DNA of 64,000 bases, taken from the NCBI RefSeq assembly GCF_010994095.1, contig NZ_WJYO01000006.1, positions 124,001 through 188,000 of the forward strand. The letters run 5' to 3'. Source of the stretch: Mumia xiangluensis (GTDB taxonomy: Bacteria > Actinomycetota > Actinomycetes > Propionibacteriales > Nocardioidaceae). The stretch's first letter is position 1; each line of letters begins with the position of its first letter. The translations under genes were made by a program, and so were the position numbers. Positions 24,235-32,830 of the stretch are shown piece after piece. Below the pieces are notes generated by a model. The model ran no database searches. It was given only the letters and a program-made list of their open reading frames with translations, and was not told the origin of the DNA.

Positions 24235-27027
24235 CGGGGCGTCCGCGAAGAGCTGCCCGGCCAGCTCCTTGCGAGACCGGATCCGCAGCTTCGCGTAGCT
24301 GGACGACAGGTGCCACTCGACCGTCTTGATGCTGAGGAAGAGGCGCGCGGCCACCTCGCGGTTCGTGAGACCGCCGGCAGCCAGCTCGCAGACCGACAGC
24401 TCGGCCGGTGACAGGCGATCGATCCGAGACCGTTGCGGGGCCGACTCGTCGACGTCGGTGGGCGCGTCGACGGTCAGCGGGCGTACGGCGTCGACGATGC
24501 GTGCGGCGCCGATCCGCTCGGCGATCGCCCGGCCGCGTCGGGCGAGGTCGGTGGCCTCGTCCAGCCGCTCGGGGTCGCCCTCGGCGTGCGCGGCCAGGAG
24601 CGTGGCGAGCCGCGCCAGCGCGTCCGCCTGGTAGGCCTTGGCCTCCGTGCGTCCGAGCAGGACCAGCGCCTCGCGGAGCATCCGGACCGCGTCCTCGAAC
24701 GGCTGCGGCGCCGATGCGGCCACCAGGGTGAGGCCGAGGGACCGCGGTGCCCCGAAGCGCCGGGCGTCGTCGAGGATCTCGTCGGCGACGTGCCGCGCGA
24801 GGTCGAGTCGCCCCACCTCGGTCGCCGCCAGGATCGCGGCCCGGTGCCACGCCTGGTAGCCCGGGGAGCGATAGCCCTCGGACAGCTCCATCGCCCGGAC
24901 GAACGATGCGAGCGCCTCCTCGTGGCGCCCCGCCGCAGCGTCGACGACCCCGCGCAGGTGCGCGTCGGTCGCCTGCAGCAGGGGCGGGGTCGTCGGGTCG
25001 TCGTCGATCCTCGAGGCGAGCTTCTCGGCCGCCGCGGTCTCGCCCATCGCCACGTACGCCGATCCCAGGACACAGCGAGCCGGGTTGACGTACGCGCGCC
25101 ATCCGTAGGCGGCCGCGTCGACGCACGTCTCCAGATCGGTCCGCGCCCGACGCAGGCGGCCGCGCTCGAAGTGCAGGTAGCCGCGGTGGTAGAGGTTGTT
25201 CGCCCGGTTCAGCACGGATCCGCGGGCGAGGGCCTGCGACACCGACCTGTCGAGCAGCGCGAGCGCCTCGGAGTCGCGCTCGGAGTCCACCAGTGCCGCG
25301 AGCCCCATCACGTAGCCCGCTCCGTCGCCCTGCTCGTAGTCGATCGCCTCGACGTCCTGAGTCGCCCGCAGCGCGAGGTCACCGGCGGTCCGGGAGTCCT
25401 CGCCAGCGATCACCATCCGGTACGCCTCCTGGCAGAGCAGGAGCGCGTCCGCGGGCTCGTCGTCGCGTGGGTCGCGCGCGAGCACGGCGGCGACCTGGAC
25501 GTCGCGAGCCACCGCCGTACGACCCTGGTGGAAGCCGAGGCCGGCGATCCGTGCCAGCACTGCGGACCGTTCGGCATCGCCGTCCGGGAGCAGGTCGAGG
25601 GCGCGGCCGTACATCGCCTCGGCCTCGACCAGCCTCCCGGCCTGGTAGTGGACGGTGCCGAGGTCGACCAACCGACGCGCACGGACGGTGGGGTCGGACG
25701 GCGTGTGGACCGACCAGTGCTCGACCGCGGCGTCGAGGTCACCCGTCAGCACGCTCGCCTGGGCCGCGACGTCGTGGAGCTGCGCCGCGAGGTCCGTGGG
25801 CAGCCCGTCCTCGGCGAGCGCCCGCCGGCACAACCGCCGAGCCAGCTCCGCCGAGCCCGCAGCCGCAGCGTCCACGGCAGCGGCGAGGAGGACGGTGGCG
25901 ACGTCGGACGAGGATCCGGGTTCCGTCCGGAGCAGGTGCGCCGCGCGTGCTGCCACCGGGAGTCCGTCGGCGGCGTACGCCGCAGCGATCCGGGCGTGCA
26001 GCCCCGCCACCTCAGCCGTGCCGAGCACGTCGCGGACGACGTCGCTGACGATCGGGTGGGCCGGTGCCGGCGGATGGGCGACTCCGAGGAGTCGTGCACC
26101 CCGCAGCACGGCGTACGTCGTCTCGAGCTGCACAGGCGACATCTTCGTGACCACGAGCAGGTGCTCCTCCTCGACGCCGTCACCCATGCAGACGATCGCC
26201 GCGAGCACCTCGCGCACGCCGGGGTCGAGCGCGCGCACCCGCTCCGCGACCAGCCGTGACGCGACGTCGGAGTCCGCACCTCGGCGTTCGACGGCCCGCC
26301 CGGCGGCGAGCTCGCGCAGGCACTCGGCTGCCGCGAACGGGAGACCGCCGCTGGCGGCAGCGACGAGGTCCACCGTCTCGCGGGTCGCCGGCAGTCCGGT
26401 CGAGCGCACCCAGGCGGCGATGTCCGGCCGGTTCAGAGGTGCGACGTCGGAGCGCAGGACGGACCCGCTCTCGAGCAGCGTGAGCATGGCCGGCTCGAGG
26501 TCGGCCGACGGTTCTCGCGACGCGAAGGCGAGCACCACCGGGTCGTCGGCCAGCAACGCCGGGATCCCCGCGAGCACGGTGGACGAGACCGGGTCGCACC
26601 ACTGGACGTCGTCGACGACGACCAGCAGAGGGCCCGACGCCGCGAGACTCCGCAGGACCCAGGCGACCGCGTAGCGGAGCACGGCGGGGTCGGCCTCCGG
26701 CGGTCCGCCGAGCAACGACTCGTGGAACCGTGCCGCAGGCCCGTCGAAGGGCGCTTCGCCCGGGCTGGTGGCCTGCGCCGTACGCCCGAGGAGCTGCCAC
26801 AGCGCGTAGCCGGGAAGGTCCACGTTGACGCGGTCCCCCACCGCGCGCAGCACGACCGCACCGGGGATCCGCGCCCTGCCCGCGTCCAGGAGGGCCGTCT
26901 TGCCGACGCCTGCCGGACCGACGAACGCCAGGCACGCGCCGCGCTCCGCATCGGTCGCCGTACGCGCCGTGCTCCACGCATCGAGCTGCGCATCACGTCC
27001 GAACAGCCGGCCGTCCGGTTGCCCCAT
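24211..27027 (-). CDS. Large LuxR-type ATPase regulator (LAL/AAA domain)
   Basis: 938 residues. The N-terminus carries an AAA/NB-ARC-like ATPase: Walker A VGPAGVGKTA at about 36-45 and Walker B LLVVVDDVQW at about 130-140. The middle (about 350-860) is a long alpha-helical, TPR-like array (for example LVEAEAMYGRALDLLPDGDA). The last 65 residues hold the LuxR HTH LSPAELSVCELAAGGLTNRE, then VAARLFLSIKTVEWHLSSSY. This architecture is the LAL family, MalT-like activators found often in actinobacterial regulons. It overlaps the end of the convergent fusion gene by 24 bases. Target and inducer are unknown. Confidence 0.9.
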   Translation of the reverse strand: MGQPDGRLFGRDAQLDAWSTARTATDAERGACLAFVGPAGVGKTALLDAGRARIPGAVVLRAVGDRVNVDLPGYALWQLLGRTAQATSPGEAPFDGPAARFHESLLGGPPEADPAVLRYAVAWVLRSLAASGPLLVVVDDVQWCDPVSSTVLAGIPALLADDPVVLAFASREPSADLEPAMLTLLESGSVLRSDVAPLNRPDIAAWVRSTGLPATRETVDLVAAASGGLPFAAAECLRELAAGRAVERRGADSDVASRLVAERVRALDPGVREVLAAIVCMGDGVEEEHLLVVTKMSPVQLETTYAVLRGARLLGVAHPPAPAHPIVSDVVRDVLGTAEVAGLHARIAAAYAADGLPVAARAAHLLRTEPGSSSDVATVLLAAAVDAAAAGSAELARRLCRRALAEDGLPTDLAAQLHDVAAQASVLTGDLDAAVEHWSVHTPSDPTVRARRLVDLGTVHYQAGRLVEAEAMYGRALDLLPDGDAERSAVLARIAGLGFHQGRTAVARDVQVAAVLARDPRDDEPADALLLCQEAYRMVIAGEDSRTAGDLALRATQDVEAIDYEQGDGAGYVMGLAALVDSERDSEALALLDRSVSQALARGSVLNRANNLYHRGYLHFERGRLRRARTDLETCVDAAAYGWRAYVNPARCVLGSAYVAMGETAAAEKLASRIDDDPTTPPLLQATDAHLRGVVDAAAGRHEEALASFVRAMELSEGYRSPGYQAWHRAAILAATEVGRLDLARHVADEILDDARRFGAPRSLGLTLVAASAPQPFEDAVRMLREALVLLGRTEAKAYQADALARLATLLAAHAEGDPERLDEATDLARRGRAIAERIGAARIVDAVRPLTVDAPTDVDESAPQRSRIDRLSPAELSVCELAAGGLTNREVAARLFLSIKTVEWHLSSSYAKLRIRSRKELAGQLFADAPSAATAGS

Positions 27028-27081
27028 GCACCGGAGTGTAGGGCAGCCGGACGGCCAGGGTGGTACGTCGCGAGCCCGCGA

Positions 27082-28659
27082 TCAGCGGACGACCTTCACC
27101 ACCACCTTCGGCGACCGGCTCGGCGCCACCGTGCTCGAGCCCCGGTAGCGGACGGACAGCCGGTGCTTCCCGGCCTTCGTCAGGCGCGGGAGCCTGATGG
27201 TGAGGCGACCGTTCTTGCTCGCGCGCAACGTGGCGGTCCGGAGCTTGCGCTTCCCGTCGAGCACGACGACACGTCCTGTCACGCCCACCGGTGCCTTGAC
27301 CTTCACGACGACCTTCGCGCGGCTGCCGACACGGACCGTGCGCTTCTTCGGTAGCAGGCGCGCCGTTGAAGCGGCCCGGACGACCACGACCGACCGGCCG
27401 GCAGACGTGGGCGCGTACGTGAACGAACCGCCGTACGTCGCCGTGATCTGGCGCGTCCGGGGGCGGAGCGCCGTACCCTTCAGCGCCAGCGACGCGCGCC
27501 CGGCGCTGAGCGCCCGGGTGCCGAGGACCGTGCTCCCCGAGCGGAAGGTGACGGTCCCGGTCGGCACTCCCCCGGCCCCGCTGACCTGTGCCGCGACGCT
27601 CAGGGCTCGTCCGTACGAGGTGCGTGCCACGGACGTCGTGACCTTCGCGGCCGCGGCCTTCTTGGTGGTGCGTACAGCGAGGCTGTGGGTGTTGCCTGCC
27701 GCGATCGCGGTGTAGCGAGCCGATGCCGACGGCTTCGGGAGCGTCGCCTGACCCTGCGTGTCGAGGCCGAACCCGATCACCTGCCCGTCGGAGCGGAGGG
27801 CGAGCGAGTAGTTCGCGCCTGCGGCGATCGCGACGTACGACATCCCGGCCGGGAGCGCCGGCACCGTCGTCTGGCCGTGCAGCGGTGCTCCCCAGGCCAC
27901 CGCCCTGCCGTCGGACCGGAGGGCCAGCGAGTGACGTTGACCCGCAGCCACCGCCGTGTACGTCGTCCCTGCGGGCAGCGGCGGGATCGTGGTCTGCCCC
28001 CATCCGTCGTCGCCCGCCGGGATGATGTGCCCGTCCGAGCGCAGTGCGAGCGAGTGGCGGTCACCGGCCGCGATCGCAGTGTACGCCTGACCCGCGAGCG
28101 GCAGCGGGATGTCGAGCTGGCCGTCGTCGTTCGCGCCCCACGGCGTCACCTTGCCGTCCGAGCGCAGCGCCAGCGAGTGCTCCCGGCCGGCGGCGACCGC
28201 GGTGAACGTGACGCCTGGCGGTGGAGCCGGCTCGCTGCTCTGGGTCTTGTCGTCGAGGCCCCAGGCGCGCACCGTCCCGTCAGAGACCAGGCCGAGGCTG
28301 TGCCAGCCGCCCGCGGCGACCGCGGTCCAGTCGAGGTCGGCCGCGAGGGACGGGATCGTCGTCTGACCGTCCGAGGCGGGGCCGAACCCCACGACGACGC
28401 CGTCGGTGCGCAGGGCCAGCGAGTGCTCGATCCCGGCGGCAACCGCGTTGTACGCGACTGCGCCGGGCAACGGCGGGAACGTCCCTTCGCTGGACGCCGC
28501 AGCGACCGAGACGCCCACCCCGGCCTCGGGCACGGGCTGGCCGACGGGTGCGGCAGCGGCGCCCTCCGGGGCGGCGAGAGCGAGTGCGGCCACGAGGGCC
28601 AGGGTTCCGAGAAGTGCCGGTGTCCGGGTCGTCGGGCGCGCGGCGGTGCGTGCAGACAT
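27082..28659 (-). CDS. Secreted RCC1-repeat protein with C-terminal Ig-like domains
   Basis: 525 residues. A signal peptide precedes residue 37 (LLGTLALVAALALAAPEGAA). Residues about 65-345 are six and a half RCC1-type repeats of about 41 residues with a strong consensus TAVAAGxxHSLALRSDGxV, so a beta-propeller is expected. Residues about 350-525 are two or three Big_3/Ig-like stretches (TSVARTSYGRALSVAAQVSG; GTVTFRSGSTVLGTRALSAG) and a Lys/Arg-rich end. No transmembrane anchor or sortase signal is seen. RCC1 domains in bacteria are mostly of unknown role. GAGGG precedes the ATG. The gene stands alone, its start divergent from the GDPD gene. Confidence 0.87.
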   Translation of the reverse strand: MSARTAARPTTRTPALLGTLALVAALALAAPEGAAAAPVGQPVPEAGVGVSVAAASSEGTFPPLPGAVAYNAVAAGIEHSLALRTDGVVVGFGPASDGQTTIPSLAADLDWTAVAAGGWHSLGLVSDGTVRAWGLDDKTQSSEPAPPPGVTFTAVAAGREHSLALRSDGKVTPWGANDDGQLDIPLPLAGQAYTAIAAGDRHSLALRSDGHIIPAGDDGWGQTTIPPLPAGTTYTAVAAGQRHSLALRSDGRAVAWGAPLHGQTTVPALPAGMSYVAIAAGANYSLALRSDGQVIGFGLDTQGQATLPKPSASARYTAIAAGNTHSLAVRTTKKAAAAKVTTSVARTSYGRALSVAAQVSGAGGVPTGTVTFRSGSTVLGTRALSAGRASLALKGTALRPRTRQITATYGGSFTYAPTSAGRSVVVVRAASTARLLPKKRTVRVGSRAKVVVKVKAPVGVTGRVVVLDGKRKLRTATLRASKNGRLTIRLPRLTKAGKHRLSVRYRGSSTVAPSRSPKVVVKVVR

Positions 28660-28770
28660 GCAAGTCCCTCATCGATCGGTGATGTGACGGTTCCACCCTC
28701 GGACAGACCCGACCTCGCGAACCTTTTCGAACACCCCGGTTCGTGAACCCGGGGGCGGCATACTAGGCCC

Positions 28771-29562
28771 GTGACAGCCCCGGCGCCGCCCTTCCTCGCC
28801 TCACCGAGGCCCCTCGCGTTCGCGCACCGCGGCGGTGCCGCGTACGCCCCCAACCGCGACATCGAGAACTCCCTCGTCGCGTTCGAGAACGCCGTACGCC
28901 TGGGTTACCGCTACCTCGAGACCGACGCCCGCGTGTCCGCCGACGGCACGGTGTTCGCGTTCCACGACGCCACGCTCGACCGGACGACCGACCGCACGGG
29001 CACCATCGCGCAGCTGCCGGCCGAGGAGGTGCGACGAGCACGGATCGGCGGCCGTGAGCCGATCCCCCTCCTGCGCGAGCTGTTCGACGCGTTCCCCGAC
29101 GCCCGCTTCAACATCGACGTGAAGGACGCGGCGACCGTCGTGCCGACGCTGCGGGTGATCGACGAGGCGGGCGCGGCCGACCGGGTCTGCATCGCGTCGT
29201 TCTCCCACCGGCGCCTGGCCCGCGTGAGGGCTGTCGCGCCGCACCTGACGACGTCGGCGTCGCCGCCGGAGATCGCCCGCGTGATGGCGCACCCCTGGCG
29301 GGTCCTGCCCGCCCTGCGCCGGGAGGGCGTCTCGTGCGTCCAGGTCCCGACGCGGCAGGGCTGGCTGTCGATCGTGACCCCGCGGTTCGTCGGCGCCGCG
29401 CACGACCTCGGTCTGCAGGTCCACGTGTGGACCATCGACGACCCCGACGAGATGGCCCAGCTCCTCGACCTCGGCGTCGACGGACTGATGACCGACCGCA
29501 TCGACGTCCTACGGGACGTCCTCGAAGCCCGTGGGCTCTGGACCGGAGGCGACCCCCGATGA
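28771..29562 (+). CDS. Glycerophosphodiester phosphodiesterase
   Basis: 263 residues from GTG 28771. The catalytic pattern is complete: AHRGGAAYAPNRDIENSLVA (HRG, Glu), LETDARVSADGTVFAFHD (Glu-x-Asp, His), and the later NIDVKD. The C-terminal TIDDPDEMAQLLDLGVDGLM, then TDRID is the family's closing segment. It hydrolyses glycerophosphodiesters to glycerol 3-phosphate and an alcohol; no signal peptide is seen, so it is probably cytosolic. Its stop overlaps the start of the MFS gene (ATGA), so the two are translationally coupled, suggesting import and breakdown of phosphodiesters or lipids; that link is inference. Confidence 0.9.
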   Translation: MTAPAPPFLASPRPLAFAHRGGAAYAPNRDIENSLVAFENAVRLGYRYLETDARVSADGTVFAFHDATLDRTTDRTGTIAQLPAEEVRRARIGGREPIPLLRELFDAFPDARFNIDVKDAATVVPTLRVIDEAGAADRVCIASFSHRRLARVRAVAPHLTTSASPPEIARVMAHPWRVLPALRREGVSCVQVPTRQGWLSIVTPRFVGAAHDLGLQVHVWTIDDPDEMAQLLDLGVDGLMTDRIDVLRDVLEARGLWTGGDPR

Positions 29563-30944
29563 CGACGACCGACCCCGCACCGACGGCCGGTGCGCGCCGC
29601 CGTGAGCAGCGCGCCTGGTACTGGTACGACTGGGCGAACTCCGCCTACATCACCAGTGTCGGCACCGTTCTCATCGGCCCCTACCTGACGTCCGTCGCCG
29701 AGCGGGACGCCTGCGGCCGCGTCGGCACGACGGACAACCCGTGCGACGGCAACGTCGAGCTGCTGGGCCTCGGCCTCTCGGCCGGCTCGCTGGTCTTCTA
29801 CATCGTCACGTTCGCGACCCTGCTGTCCGCCGTCGTGCTCCCGATCGTCGGCGCCATCGCCGACCGCGTGCAGTCCAAGCGCACGCTGCTCGCCCGCTTG
29901 GCGTGGACGGGGGCCGCAGCCGCGTGCTGCATGTTCCTCGTTGCCGGCAGCAACTGGCAGCTCGGCGCCCTCCTGCTGGTGTTCGCCAATCTCTGCATGG
30001 GTGCGTCGTTGACCGTCTACGACGCGATCCTCATCGACATCGCCGAGCCCGACGAGCGTGATCACGTGTCGTCCCGAGGCTGGGCGTTCGGCTACCTCGG
30101 CGGCGGACTGCTCCTCCTGCTCAACCTCGGGCTCGTCCTGGGGGCCGGGGACCTCATCGGCACCGACACCGCCGTCAGGATCAGCCTGCTGTCGGCCGGC
30201 CTGTGGTGGGGCGGGTTCACGTTCGTCGCCTACCGCGGTCTGCGTGACCACCCTCCGGCCGACATCCCCCCAGGCGACAGCCGACTCGAGTCCGGCCTGA
30301 TCCGCCGCAGCTTCGGCCAGCTCTGGACGACCCTCCGCCATCTCAAGAACTACCCGCAGACCCTGCTCTTCCTCGTCGCCTACCTCTTCTACAACGACGG
30401 CATCCAGACCGTCATCTACTCGTCGTCGGTCTACGGGCAGAAGGAGCTGGGGTTCTCGCAGGCGGTGCTGATCGCGACGATCCTGCTGGTGCAGTTCGTG
30501 GCGATCGCGGGAGCGTTGTCGTTCGGTCAGATCTCCAAGCGCATCGGCGCCCGCCGTACGATCATGGGCGGCCTCGTCGTCTGGATGGTCATCGTCTCCG
30601 CCGGCTACGTGATGCCGGCCGGTGAGGTGGTGCCGTTCCTGCTGCTCGCGACCGGGATCGGGATCGTGATGGGCGGAACACAGGCTCTGTCACGGTCGTT
30701 GTACTCGCAGATGATTCCGCCCGGGCGTGAAGCCGAGTACTTCTCGCTCTACCAGGCCGCCGAGCGCGGGACGAGCTGGCTCGGTACCCTGGTGTTCGGT
30801 CTCGTGCACCAGCTGACCGGGTCCTACCGACCGGCGATCTTCGCCTTGATCGCATTCTTCCTGGTCGGATTCGTCCTGCTGGTGCGGCTGGACCCACGAC
30901 GTGCGATTCGTGAGGCCGGAAACGCGGTCCCCGAAAGGGTCTGA
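29559..30944 (+). CDS. MFS transporter, Atg22/UMF1-like
   Basis: 461 residues with about twelve hydrophobic segments. The N-terminal YWYDWANSAYITSVGTVLIG, then the cysteine-containing periplasmic loop and GWAFGYLGGGLLLLLNLGLV are hallmarks of the UMF1/vacuole-effluxer Atg22-like group of MFS proteins. GGTQALSRSLYSQMIPPG, then REAEYFSLYQAAERGTSWLG is also diagnostic. Yeast Atg22 exports amino acids from the vacuole; bacterial members have no firm substrate. It is co-transcribed with the GDPD gene (4-base overlap). Confidence 0.9.
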   Translation: MTTTDPAPTAGARRREQRAWYWYDWANSAYITSVGTVLIGPYLTSVAERDACGRVGTTDNPCDGNVELLGLGLSAGSLVFYIVTFATLLSAVVLPIVGAIADRVQSKRTLLARLAWTGAAAACCMFLVAGSNWQLGALLLVFANLCMGASLTVYDAILIDIAEPDERDHVSSRGWAFGYLGGGLLLLLNLGLVLGAGDLIGTDTAVRISLLSAGLWWGGFTFVAYRGLRDHPPADIPPGDSRLESGLIRRSFGQLWTTLRHLKNYPQTLLFLVAYLFYNDGIQTVIYSSSVYGQKELGFSQAVLIATILLVQFVAIAGALSFGQISKRIGARRTIMGGLVVWMVIVSAGYVMPAGEVVPFLLLATGIGIVMGGTQALSRSLYSQMIPPGREAEYFSLYQAAERGTSWLGTLVFGLVHQLTGSYRPAIFALIAFFLVGFVLLVRLDPRRAIREAGNAVPERV

Positions 30945-30975
30945 GGGCGTGTCGTAGGACACTTGTTGCTCTCAG

Positions 30976-31003
30976 GGGAATCTCACAAGCCCCCGATACG
31001 TTG
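30976..31003 (+). promoter_or_regulatory. SigR/SigH-type promoter of rbpA
   Basis: GGGAAT (30976-30981), exactly 18 bases, then GTTG (31000-31003). This is the consensus GGAAT-N18-GTTG used by the thiol-stress sigma factor SigR (Streptomyces) and SigH (mycobacteria). The gene downstream encodes RbpA, a known member of the SigR regulon in Streptomyces. Initiation would be near 31010, giving a leader of about 65 bases. Confidence 0.8.
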
Positions 31004-31074
31004 GACAGTGTGGATGGAAACGGACACGGTTCCATCCCTTCAGATCGTGTGGATCCAATGTCGGGAGGGCAGTG

Positions 31075-31464
31075 ATGGCTGAGCGTTCACTTCGAGGGGC
31101 ACGGCTCGGGACCCAGAGCTTCGAGGACGAGCGGGGCGTCGAGATGGCGCCGCGTCAGGAGGTCGAGTACGTCCTCCCCGACGGCAAGACGTTCACCGTC
31201 ACGATGGCCGACGACGCTGAGGTCCCCGCCGAGTGGGAGGACCCGCGCACCGGCAAGATCGGGCGCCGCGTCGATGGCGACGCGCCCGAGCACAAAGAGG
31301 TCAAGGCCCCCCGCACGCACTGGGACATGCTCCTCGAGCGTCGCTCGATCCCGGAGCTCGAGGAGATCCTGACCGAGCGCCTGGAGCTCCTGCGCGCCGG
31401 TGAGATCGGCCCCGCGCACCTGCACCGTCCTGCCAAGGTCAAGGCCAAGGCGCGCAAGCGCTGA
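31075..31464 (+). CDS. rbpA: RNA polymerase-binding protein RbpA
   Basis: 129 residues starting MAERSLRGARLGTQSFEDER. The conserved RGARLG core region and the sigma-interacting end APRTHWDMLLERRSIPELEE identify RbpA, which binds sigma-A and the RNA polymerase beta subunit and stabilises the open complex. The central barrel VEYVLPDGKTFTVTMADDAE lacks the zinc-binding cysteines seen in Streptomyces RbpA; no Cys is present at all. The C-terminal tail is rich in Lys. The start ATG has a GGGAGG site 6 bases upstream. It is preceded by a SigR-type promoter and followed by a strong terminator. Confidence 0.95.
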   Translation: MAERSLRGARLGTQSFEDERGVEMAPRQEVEYVLPDGKTFTVTMADDAEVPAEWEDPRTGKIGRRVDGDAPEHKEVKAPRTHWDMLLERRSIPELEEILTERLELLRAGEIGPAHLHRPAKVKAKARKR

Positions 31465-31518
31465 GCCTCAGCTCGCTCGGCGGACGACGTCCGCCGCTGC
31501 TGTAGCAGCACTCCACGA

Positions 31519-31566
31519 AAAGACTCCTGGGTCGCGCCTACCCCCCGTGGCGCGGCCCAGGTCTTT
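31519..31566. terminator. Bidirectional intrinsic terminator after rbpA
   Basis: AAAGACTCCTGGGTCGCGCC (31519-31538) pairs with GGCGCGGCCCAGGTCTTT (31549-31566) with a two-base bulge and one wobble, loop of 10 bases, ending in a short T tract. It lies between the convergent rbpA and fxsA genes and has an A tract on the other side, so it can serve both. Confidence 0.8.
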
Positions 31567-31588
31567 GTGTGTCAGCGGTCGTGGACCC

Positions 31589-32059
31589 TCAGCGGTCGTC
31601 CACGACTTCGCCCTGGACGACCGTCCCCGCGGCCGGCGTACCGGGCGTCACCGGCCCGCGGCCCGCCGCTGGGCGCCGGAAGCTGTCCATGACGACCCAG
31701 GAGCCGTTGCTCTCCGCCCAGCGCCGGGTGCGGCGCGCAGCGAGCCGGCGTACGGGCGGGACCAGCAGGAGGAGACCGACGAGCGCGGTCAGGAAGCCGG
31801 GTACGGCGAGCAGGATGCCGGCGATGGCGCTGGGGCCTCTGCCGCCGTCAACGGGCGGGACGACGCCGTCTGACGCCGCTGCCCGCAGCATCTCGAGCTT
31901 GCGACGACCGGCGATGCGCAGGATCATCACGCCGATCACGGAGAGCACCAGAAGCGCCAGCAACGTCGGGCCGACGCCGATGAGACTGGCGACGCCGACG
32001 GCGATCGCGATCTCGACCACCGGCAGCAGCAGGAACGCAGCCGCGATACCTCGACGCAT
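31589..32059 (-). CDS. fxsA: FxsA family membrane protein
   Basis: 156 residues starting MRRGIAAAFLLLPVVEIAIA. The N-terminal helices, LIGVGPTLLALLVLSVIGVM and the loop LRAAASDGVVPPVD, followed by IAGILLAVPGFLTALVGLLL, then LVPPVR are the FxsA signature. In E. coli FxsA relieves exclusion of phage T7 by F plasmid, but the physiological role is not known. The gene is downstream of ppm1 on the same strand and is part of the conserved rbpA-fxsA-ppm neighbourhood of actinobacteria. Confidence 0.9.
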   Translation of the reverse strand: MRRGIAAAFLLLPVVEIAIAVGVASLIGVGPTLLALLVLSVIGVMILRIAGRRKLEMLRAAASDGVVPPVDGGRGPSAIAGILLAVPGFLTALVGLLLLVPPVRRLAARRTRRWAESNGSWVVMDSFRRPAAGRGPVTPGTPAAGTVVQGEVVDDR

Positions 32060-32086
32060 CGGCCAACCCCTCTCGTCTCGGGGCTC

Positions 32087-32830
32087 TCAGTGCCCCTGCC
32101 CCGAGAATACGCCGCGAAGCCAACGGGTCCGGTCCTGCAGACCCCACCCCGTCACGCGTACGAGCGCCTCGCGCACGATGGCCCCGTCCATCTTGGACTC
32201 GCCCGCCACCCGCTCGACGAAGGTGATCGGGACCTCACGGACGTCGTAGCCGGCACGCACCGCGCGTCGCGCCAGGTCGACCTGGAAGCAGTAGCCGTGC
32301 GACGCCACCTCCGAGTCGAGGATGGCGCGCAGCACCGGGGCGCGGAACGCACGATAGCCGCCGGTCGCGTCCCGCAACGGGAGACCGAGAGCGAGCCGCG
32401 CGTAGGCGTTGCCGCCCCGCGACAGTACCTCCCGCCGCTTGGGCCAGTTGACGACCTCGCCGCCGTCGACCCAGCGTGCGCCCAGCACCAGGTCGGCGCC
32501 GGCATCGATCTCGGCCAGGAGGCGGTGCAGCTGCTCGGGCTGGTGGGAACCGTCGGCGTCCATCTCGACCAGGACGTCGTACGCGCGGTCCAGCCCCCAG
32601 TCGAAGCCCGCGAGGTACGCGGCGCCCAGGCCGGCCTTCGCCGTCCGGTGCATCACGTGGACGGCGTCGTCGGCCGCAGCGAGATCGTCCGCGATCTTGC
32701 CGGTGCCGTCCGGGGAGCCGTCGTCGACGACGAGGACGTCGACCTCGGGCTCGGCGGCGCGGACACGCCCGACGATCGACGCGACGTTCTCCGCCTCGTT
32801 GTAGGTCGGGATCACCACGAGGGTCTTCAC
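32087..32830 (-). CDS. Polyprenol monophosphomannose synthase
   Basis: 247 residues from GTG 32830. It is a GT2 glycosyltransferase: [12 protein letters not shown] at the start, DDGSPDGTG for nucleotide binding, [17 protein letters not shown] holding the DxD-like metal site, and [11 protein letters not shown] near the end. This matches the DPM1/Ppm group, which transfers mannose from GDP-mannose to polyprenyl phosphate, supplying lipid-linked mannose for protein and lipoglycan mannosylation. The GTG overlaps the lnt stop by four bases (GTGA), so it is coupled to lnt. There is no C-terminal membrane domain. Confidence 0.9.
   Translation of the reverse strand: MKTLVVIPTYNEAENVASIVGRVRAAEPEVDVLVVDDGSPDGTGKIADDLAAADDAVHVMHRTAKAGLGAAYLAGFDWGLDRAYDVLVEMDADGSHQPEQLHRLLAEIDAGADLVLGARWVDGGEVVNWPKRREVLSRGGNAYARLALGLPLRDATGGYRAFRAPVLRAILDSEVASHGYCFQVDLARRAVRAGYDVREVPITFVERVAGESKMDGAIVREALVRVTGWGLQDRTRWLRGVFSGQGH

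Noticed and set aside
27082-28659. Toxin or contact-dependent effector
   Set aside because: No toxin domain follows the repeats and no immunity-like gene lies next to it.
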